From positions 1 to 64,000 of the forward strand of contig VBBY01000005.1 in NCBI GenBank assembly GCA_005881595.1: a stretch of 64,000 nt of DNA, given 5' to 3'. Source of the stretch: Betaproteobacteria bacterium. GTDB taxonomy: Bacteria; Pseudomonadota; Gammaproteobacteria; Burkholderiales; SG8-39. This document shows positions 58,838 to 64,000 of this stretch, in pieces. Below the pieces are notes generated by a model. The model had not been told where the DNA came from. It made no database searches and worked only from the letters and a program-made list of their open reading frames with translations. The translations under genes and the position numbers were made by a program. How positions within the stretch are numbered: position 1 is the first letter of the stretch; each line of letters begins with the position of its first letter.

Positions 58838-59043
58838 CAGGGGTCGGCCTCGTCTAGCGGCTCGAAGGTGTACTCACTTCCTCCGGCCTTCGGCGCGTGG
58901 CGCATCGGCGGAGCCGGCGCGCGCTCGCCCGGCTTCTTGTCCCACCAGATCGCGCGCCCCTGTTTCTGCGATTCGACCTCCTCGGGGTGCTCGGCGAGGA
59001 ACTGCCGAATGAACCTGGTTAGGTCCGATTCGTACATGCTCAT
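58837..59043 (-). CDS. DUF3460 family protein
   Basis: 68 residues from ATG 59041-59043. [19 protein letters not shown] and [12 protein letters not shown] are the DUF3460 hallmarks, a family found beside TCA and methylcitrate genes of Betaproteobacteria. Function unknown. It overlaps prpC by four bases (ATGA) and prpD by one (TGATG). Confidence 0.85.
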   Translation of the reverse strand: MSMYESDLTRFIRQFLAEHPEEVESQKQGRAIWWDKKPGERAPAPPMRHAPKAGGSEYTFEPLDEADP

Positions 59044-60194
59044 CGCTTCTCGAGCGGAACCCACGGCAGGTTTTCCGGGCCGGTGTAATTGGCGCCCGGG
59101 CGGATGATCTTGCCGTCGACGCGCTGCTCGATGACGTGCGCCGACCAGCCGCTCGCGCGCGAGATGACGAAGATCGGCGTGAACATCGCGGTGGGCACGC
59201 CGAGCATGTGATAGGAGACCGCGCTGAACCAGTCGAGGTTGGCGAACATCTTCTTCTCGCGCCACATCACCTGCTCGAGCCGCTCGGCGATGTCGAACAG
59301 CCTGGTGTTCCCGGCGCTCTTCGAGAGCCACCGCGCTACCGCCTTGATCACCCCGTTGCGCGGATCGCCGGTGGTGTACACCGGATGGCCGAAGCCGATG
59401 ACGATCTCCTTCGCCCGCACGCGGCGCACGATATCGGCTTCCGCCTCGTTGGGATCGGAATATCTGGACAGGACCTGGTAGGAGAACTCGTTCGCGCCGC
59501 CGTGCTTCGGGCCGCGCAGGGCGCCGATGCCGCCGCAGATCGCGCTGTACAGGTCCGAGCCGGTGCCGGCGATCACGCGGCAGGTGAAGGTGCTGGCGTT
59601 GAATTCATGCTCGGCGTAGAGGATGAGCGAAGTGTGCATCGCGCGCACCCATTCCGCGCCGGGTTTTTTCCCGTGCAGGAGATGCAGAAAATGGCCGCCG
59701 ATGGAATCGTCGTCAGTCTCGGTCTGGATGCGCTTGCCGTGATGCGTGAAGTGATGCCAGTAGAGCAGCATCGAGCCCAGCGAAGCCATCAGCCGGTCGG
59801 CGATATCGCGCGCGCCGGCGCTGCTGTGATCCGGCTTCTCCGGCTCCAGCGTGCCGAGCACCGATACGCCGGTGCGCATCACGTCCATGGGGTGCGCGCT
59901 GCCGGGGATGTTTTCCAGCGCTGCCCGCAGCTCGCGCGGCAGCGCGCGGAGCGCTTGAAGCTTCTTCTTGTAAGCCGTGAGCTCGCCACGAGTGGGAAGT
60001 TTCTCGTGCACCAGCAGGTAGGCAATCTCCTCGAATTCGGCCTTGTCGGCGAAGTCGAGGATGTCGTAGCCGCGGTAGTGCAGGTCGTTGCCGGTGCGCC
60101 CCACGGTGCACAGCGCGGTATTCCCGGCGACGACCCCGGACAGGGCGACCGACTTCTTGGGCTTAGCCGGCTTTGCCTCTGGAGAAGAGCTCAT
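59040..60194 (-). CDS. prpC: 2-Methylcitrate synthase
   Basis: 384 residues from ATG 60192-60194. Citrate-synthase-fold motifs: [38 protein letters not shown] (catalytic His), [13 protein letters not shown] and [15 protein letters not shown]. This length and the GFGHPVY context fit PrpC rather than the longer GltA. It condenses propionyl-CoA with oxaloacetate. The start lies 32 bases inside the end of prpB. Confidence 0.93.
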   Translation of the reverse strand: MSSSPEAKPAKPKKSVALSGVVAGNTALCTVGRTGNDLHYRGYDILDFADKAEFEEIAYLLVHEKLPTRGELTAYKKKLQALRALPRELRAALENIPGSAHPMDVMRTGVSVLGTLEPEKPDHSSAGARDIADRLMASLGSMLLYWHHFTHHGKRIQTETDDDSIGGHFLHLLHGKKPGAEWVRAMHTSLILYAEHEFNASTFTCRVIAGTGSDLYSAICGGIGALRGPKHGGANEFSYQVLSRYSDPNEAEADIVRRVRAKEIVIGFGHPVYTTGDPRNGVIKAVARWLSKSAGNTRLFDIAERLEQVMWREKKMFANLDWFSAVSYHMLGVPTAMFTPIFVISRASGWSAHVIEQRVDGKIIRPGANYTGPENLPWVPLEKR

Positions 60195-61044
60195 CCAGCT
60201 TCTTTTCGTAAGAGTGATAGTTGAGGAACTCGTACAGCTCTTCCCGGGTTTGCATTTCCGGCAGCAGGGCCTTTTGCGAGCCTTCCCGTCGCACGGTCTC
60301 AAAAGCCCTAAGCGCGGCCTTGTTCATGGCGCGGAACGCGGTCAATGGATAGAGCGCGATGGCCACGTCCGCCGAGCGCAGCTCGGCCACGCTGTAGAGC
60401 GGCGTGCGTCCGAACTCGGTGATGTTGGCGAGGATCGGCACCTTCACCGCGGCGGCGAACTTGCGGTACATCGCGAGCTCGGTGAGCGCCTCCGGGAAGA
60501 TCATGTCGGCGCCGGCTTCCACGTATTTCACCGCACGGGAAATTGCGGCGTCCAGGCCCTCGTTCGCGAGAGCATCGGTGCGCGCCATGATGACGAAGGC
60601 AGGATCGGTCCGCGCATCGACCGCCGCCTTGACGCGGTCGGCCATTTCCTCGCCGCTGACGAGCTCCTTGCCGGGACGGTGGCCGCAGCGCTTGGCGCCG
60701 GCCTGGTCCTCGATATGCATCGCCGCGGCGCCGGCCTTGATGAGCGAGCGCGTGGTGCGCGCCACGTTGAAGGCGCTGACGCCGAACCCGGTGTCGACGT
60801 CGGCGAGCAGCGGCAGGTCGCACACGTCGGTGATGCGCCGGATGTCGGTCAGCACGTCGTCGAGATTGGAGATGCCGAGGTCGGGCATGCCGAGCGAGCT
60901 GGCAGCGACGCCGGCGCCGGAAAGATAGATCGCGCGGTAGCCGACGCTCTTCGCCATCACGGCGTGATAGGCGCAGACGGTGCCGATCACCTGCAGGGGT
61001 GTTTCCTCGGTCAGCGCCTGCCTGAACTTCGCTCCGGCGCTCAT
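60163..61044 (-). CDS. prpB: 2-Methylisocitrate lyase
   Basis: 293 residues. TYPICAL phrases: [37 protein letters not shown] (metal-binding Asp), [19 protein letters not shown] (KRCGH active-site loop) and [14 protein letters not shown]. It splits 2-methylisocitrate to pyruvate and succinate, the latter feeding the divergent Sdh. Coupled to mdh by ATGA. Confidence 0.95.
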   Translation of the reverse strand: MSAGAKFRQALTEETPLQVIGTVCAYHAVMAKSVGYRAIYLSGAGVAASSLGMPDLGISNLDDVLTDIRRITDVCDLPLLADVDTGFGVSAFNVARTTRSLIKAGAAAMHIEDQAGAKRCGHRPGKELVSGEEMADRVKAAVDARTDPAFVIMARTDALANEGLDAAISRAVKYVEAGADMIFPEALTELAMYRKFAAAVKVPILANITEFGRTPLYSVAELRSADVAIALYPLTAFRAMNKAALRAFETVRREGSQKALLPEMQTREELYEFLNYHSYEKKLDELFSRGKAG

Positions 61045-62030
61045 AGCAGATGCTTGACGCTGTCGCGCTCTTCGTGGAGCTCCTTCAGGGTCGCGGCCAT
61101 CCTTTTGCGGCTGAATTCCGAGATCTCGATGCCCTTGACGATCGAATACCTGCCGCCCTGCGTGGTCACCGGGTAGCCGTAGATCACGCCTTCCGGGACG
61201 CCGTAGCTGCCCTCGGCAGCGATGCCCATCGTCACCCAGTCGCCCTCGCGCGTGCCGCCGATCCAGTCGCGCACGTGGCCGATCGCTGCGTTGGCCGCGC
61301 TCGCCGCCGAGGACAGCCCGCGCGCGTCGATGATCGCGGCGCCGCGCTTCTGGATGGTGGGAATGAAGGTCTGCTCGAGCCAGGTCTGGTCGCTGATCAT
61401 CGGCCAGACCTTCTTGCCGTCGGCTTGGGCCTGGAAGATGTCCGGATACTGCGTCGCCGAGTGGTTTCCCCAGACGGTGACTTTTCGAATCGAGCTGACC
61501 GGCTGCGCCACCTTGTGCGCTATCTGCGAAACGGCCCGGTTATGGTCGAGGCGCATCATGCCGGTGAACTGCGCCGGCTTCAGGCCTGGCGCGTTTTTCA
61601 TCGCGATGAGGCAGTTGGTGTTCGCCGGGTTGCCGACGACCAGCACTTTCACGTCTCGCCTGGCGACCTTGTCGAGCGCTCGGCCTTGCGGCGCGAAAAT
61701 CCTGCCGTTCGCCTCAAGCAGGTCCTTGCGCTCCATGCCGGGACCGCGCGGGCGGGCGCCGACCAGCAGCGCGATGTCGACATCGCGGAACGCGACCTCC
61801 GGCTCGGAGGCGGCGGCCATGCCCTGGAGCAGCGGAAAGGCGCAGTCGTCGAGCTCCATCATCACGCCCTTCAGCGCCTTCTGCGCCTTCTCGTCGGGGA
61901 TCTCGAGCATCTGCAGGATCATCGGCTGGTCCGTCCCCAGCATCTCGCCCGCGGCGATGCGGAACAGCAGCGAGTAGCCGATCTGGCCGGCGGCGCCGGT
62001 CACGGCGACGCGTACGGGGGCTTTTGGCAT
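61041..62030 (-). CDS. mdh: Malate dehydrogenase
   Basis: 329 residues. NAD site [20 protein letters not shown]; catalytic region [17 protein letters not shown] (RLDHNR, with Asp) and [12 protein letters not shown] (His). The sequence is of the cytosolic-like/plant type usual in Betaproteobacteria. Reversibly oxidises malate to oxaloacetate, the partner of PrpC. First gene of the minus-strand operon; GGAG lies six bases before its ATG. Confidence 0.96.
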   Translation of the reverse strand: MPKAPVRVAVTGAAGQIGYSLLFRIAAGEMLGTDQPMILQMLEIPDEKAQKALKGVMMELDDCAFPLLQGMAAASEPEVAFRDVDIALLVGARPRGPGMERKDLLEANGRIFAPQGRALDKVARRDVKVLVVGNPANTNCLIAMKNAPGLKPAQFTGMMRLDHNRAVSQIAHKVAQPVSSIRKVTVWGNHSATQYPDIFQAQADGKKVWPMISDQTWLEQTFIPTIQKRGAAIIDARGLSSAASAANAAIGHVRDWIGGTREGDWVTMGIAAEGSYGVPEGVIYGYPVTTQGGRYSIVKGIEISEFSRKRMAATLKELHEERDSVKHLL

Positions 62031-62098
62031 GTATGCTCCGGGATGGGGGGCGCGCAGCGATGGTACCGCAGCTAGACTGAGTTATTGCACTGCAGCGT

Positions 62099-62104
62099 TA
62101 TAAT
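62099..62104 (+). promoter_or_regulatory. Putative -10 element for sdhC
   Basis: A perfect TATAAT at 62099-62104, only 13 bases from the sdhC ATG, in the 86-base divergent mdh/sdhC region. No good -35 at 17 bases. If used, transcription would start around 62111 and leave a leader of about six bases. TTGCA and TGCAA flank it at 62085 and 62105, a possible operator. Confidence 0.4.
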
Positions 62105-62116
62105 TGCAAGACTCCA

Positions 62117-62524
62117 ATGGCGAATGCGGCGCTGAAGAGACGACGTCCGAAGTACCTGAGCCTTGCCGCACTTGTCTTCCAGATCCGCCTGCCCCTGCCG
62201 GGGAAGGTCTCAATCCTGCACCGCATCTCCGGCGCGCTGCTCGTCTTTCCGCTGGCGGCATGGCTGCTCTATCTGCTCGACCAGAGCCTCGCCTCCGAGG
62301 AAGGCTTCAACCACGTCAAGGACCACTATCTGCAGGCGCCTCTCGCGAAGGCGGGGCTGCTGGTCTTCATCTGGGCGTATTGCCATCACTTCTGCGCCGG
62401 CATTCGCTTTCTTCTCCTGGATATCAACCAGGGCATCGAGCTGCAGGCGGCGCGCCGCAGCGCCGCGCTGGTGCTCGCGGTGAGCCTCGCGCTCACGGCG
62501 TACTTCGGATACCGCGTATGGTGA
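62117..62524 (+). CDS. sdhC: Succinate dehydrogenase cytochrome b556 subunit
   Basis: 135 residues. [20 protein letters not shown] and [19 protein letters not shown] (haem/quinone-site His-Arg) are the SdhC signature, followed by three helices with [15 protein letters not shown] carrying the haem-ligand His. Anchors SdhAB to the inner membrane and reduces ubiquinone. No clear ribosome site before the ATG. Overlaps sdhD by seven bases. Confidence 0.94.
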   Translation: MANAALKRRRPKYLSLAALVFQIRLPLPGKVSILHRISGALLVFPLAAWLLYLLDQSLASEEGFNHVKDHYLQAPLAKAGLLVFIWAYCHHFCAGIRFLLLDINQGIELQAARRSAALVLAVSLALTAYFGYRVW

Positions 62525-62862
62525 ACCGCGTCATCGTCGGCGCGCACTACGGCATGGGCAGCTGGCTCGCGCAGCGCATCACCGCCGTGATCATGGCGGT
62601 CTACAGCCTGATCCTCGGCTTCGTGCTGATCGAAGAGGGGCCGTTCGATTACGCCGAGTGGCAGGAGCTGTTCGCGAACGGCTGGATGCGCGTCGCGACG
62701 CTGCTCTTCGCCGCGGGCCTAGCCTGGCACGCCTGGGTCGGCATGCGCGACATCTGGATGGATTACGTCAAGCAGGACGGGCTGCGCCTCGCCTTGCAGG
62801 TGCTGACAGTGCTCCTGCTCGCCTGCTACCTAGGCTGGGCCGTGCAGGTTCTCTGGCGGTGA
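62518..62862 (+). CDS. sdhD: Succinate dehydrogenase membrane anchor subunit
   Basis: 114 residues from ATG 62518. [20 protein letters not shown] and [19 protein letters not shown] (haem-ligand His, quinone-site Asp-Tyr region) fit betaproteobacterial SdhD with three helices. Second membrane anchor of complex II. Its stop overlaps the sdhA start by four bases. Confidence 0.94.
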   Translation: MVNRVIVGAHYGMGSWLAQRITAVIMAVYSLILGFVLIEEGPFDYAEWQELFANGWMRVATLLFAAGLAWHAWVGMRDIWMDYVKQDGLRLALQVLTVLLLACYLGWAVQVLWR

Positions 62863-64000
62863 TCCCGGTCCGCAAATTCGACGCGATCGTGGTCGGAGCT
62901 GGAGGCTCGGGCATGCGCGCCGCGCTGGAGCTCGCGCGCCGGGAGCTCAAGGTCGCGGTGCTCTCGAAGGTCTTCCCGACGCGCTCGCACACCGTGGCAG
63001 CACAGGGCGGAATCGCCGCGCCGCTCGCCAATTCGACCGAGGACCACTGGCACTGGCACATGTACGACACCGTCAAGGGCTCCGACTACCTCGGCGACCA
63101 GGACGCGATCGAATACATGTGCCGCCGCGCCATCGAAGTGGTGGTCGAGCTCGAGCACATGGGCATGCCCTTCGACCGCCTCGAGAACGGCAAGATCTAT
63201 CAGCGCCCCTTCGGCGGCCATACGCAGAACTACGGCAGCCCGAAGATGGCGATGCGCGCCTGCGCGGCGGCCGATCGCACCGGGCACGCGATGCTGCACA
63301 CGCTGTACCAGCAGAACGTGCGCGCCAACACGCAGTTCTTCGTCGAATGGATGGCGCTCGACCTGGTGCGCGACCCGCAGGACGGCGCCGTCATCGGCGT
63401 CACGGCCCTCGAGATGGAGAGCGGCGAGCTCTATCTGCTGCAGGCGAAAGCGGTGCTCCTGGCGACCGGCGGCGCCGGCCGTATCTACCTGTTCACGACC
63501 AACGCCTTCATCAACACCGGCGACGGCCTGGGAATGACCGCCCGCGCCGGCCTGCCGCTGCAGGACATGGAGTTCTGGCAATTCCACCCCAGCGGCGTGG
63601 CCGGCGCCGGGGTGCTCATCACCGAGGGCGTGCGCGGCGAGGGCGGCTATCTGGTCAACAAGAACGGCGAGCGCTTCATGGAGCGCTATGCGCCGAGCGC
63701 CAAGGACCTGGCGAGCCGCGACGTCGTGTCGCGCGCTATGATCACCGAGATAAAGGAGGGCCGGGGCTGCGGTCCAGAGGGCGACTACCTGCTGCTCAAG
63801 CTCGATCATCTCGGCTCGGAAGTGATCCAGCATCGGCTGCCGGGGATCCGCGAGATCGCGATCAAGTTCGCCAACGCCGATCCGATCCGCGATCCGATCC
63901 CGGTGGCGCCGACGGTGCACTATCAGATGGGCGGCATCCCGACGAATTACATGGGACAGGTGGTGGCGCCCGAGGGCTCGAGCAAGGAGGCCATCGTCCC
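62859..64000 (+). CDS. sdhA: Succinate dehydrogenase flavoprotein subunit (partial)
   Basis: Starts at GTG 62859 and stays open to the window end, giving 380 residues of an expected 590 or so. FAD motif [19 protein letters not shown], the flavinylated His in [15 protein letters not shown], and the active-site region [20 protein letters not shown] are present. It oxidises succinate to fumarate. The start overlaps the sdhD stop. The C-terminal part and sdhB lie outside the window. Confidence 0.96.
   Translation, partial: MIPVRKFDAIVVGAGGSGMRAALELARRELKVAVLSKVFPTRSHTVAAQGGIAAPLANSTEDHWHWHMYDTVKGSDYLGDQDAIEYMCRRAIEVVVELEHMGMPFDRLENGKIYQRPFGGHTQNYGSPKMAMRACAAADRTGHAMLHTLYQQNVRANTQFFVEWMALDLVRDPQDGAVIGVTALEMESGELYLLQAKAVLLATGGAGRIYLFTTNAFINTGDGLGMTARAGLPLQDMEFWQFHPSGVAGAGVLITEGVRGEGGYLVNKNGERFMERYAPSAKDLASRDVVSRAMITEIKEGRGCGPEGDYLLLKLDHLGSEVIQHRLPGIREIAIKFANADPIRDPIPVAPTVHYQMGGIPTNYMGQVVAPEGSSKEAIV

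Noticed and set aside
57575-59107. 510-codon plus-strand frame opposite prpD and DUF3460
   Set aside because: Shadow of confidently assigned genes; no motif.

Overview
The window is 64 kb of high-GC DNA densely packed with protein genes and is best read as the chromosome of a betaproteobacterium, probably Burkholderiales or a close uncultured relative. The case rests on a Bug-type tricarboxylate receptor, a Gram-negative porin of the Porin_4 type, a DUF3460 gene inside a methylcitrate operon, sdhCDA divergent from mdh, and a CpxRA-type system. I see no rRNA, tRNA, insertion sequence, prophage, integrase or CRISPR array, and no intergenic gap over 300 bases. Many genes overlap by 1 to 4 bases (ATGA, GTGA or TGATG junctions), so translational coupling is common.

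Layout. 1-3.2 kb: end of an RND efflux gene and three exported or outer-membrane proteins. 3.2-6.7 kb (minus): a likely operon of a coiled-coil protein, a small protein with an AT-hook-like tail, an MFS transporter, a thioesterase, a glutathione transferase and a rhomboid protease carrying a perfect 99-bp internal duplication. 6.8-13.1 kb: a second GST, a PAP2 phosphatase, a ParB-like protein, a porin gene broken by an internal deletion, small exported proteins, a Bug receptor and a LOG-family protein. 13.2-17.4 kb: an envelope-stress region with a small outer-membrane barrel, CpxA/CpxR-like genes, two Spy/CpxP-like chaperones and CinA. Matching GTAAA-type CpxR boxes lie before the chaperones and before the barrel gene. 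17.5-24 kb: secreted Tyr-rich proteins, an ABC exporter, an M3 peptidase, a paralogue of the AT-hook-like protein, and a cold-shock gene whose putative promoter contains a near-consensus LexA box.

24-32.5 kb: three beta-propeller proteins, a HupE-like membrane protein, a cupin, an M20 peptidase, a diheme cytochrome and a zinc-ribbon protein. 32.5-40.5 kb: glnS coupled to a Ser/Thr kinase, two TPR proteins, and a second kinase paralogous to the first; the kinases share an uncharacterised C-terminal domain and an upstream DNA element. 40.5-50.6 kb: an FtsX-type permease with a CrtC/AttH lipocalin-like partner but no ATPase, two transporters, a hydrolase, an aldolase, dusA, a ketopantoate reductase, msrA and hslR. 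50.6-54.6 kb: a PqqU (YncD)-like TonB receptor, a sorbosone-dehydrogenase-like propeller and a diheme cytochrome c, probably a PQQ-linked periplasmic oxidation unit.

54.6-64 kb is central carbon metabolism: a tightly coupled minus-strand operon mdh-prpB-prpC-DUF3460-prpD-small gene-acnA, divergent from sdhC-sdhD-sdhA (sdhA runs off the end). It joins propionyl-CoA disposal by the methylcitrate cycle to succinate and malate oxidation. The only DNA-binding regulator recognised is the CpxR-like response regulator. The least explained material is the twin kinase/TPR cluster, the AT-hook-like small-protein family and the two duplication/deletion events (rhomboid, porin).
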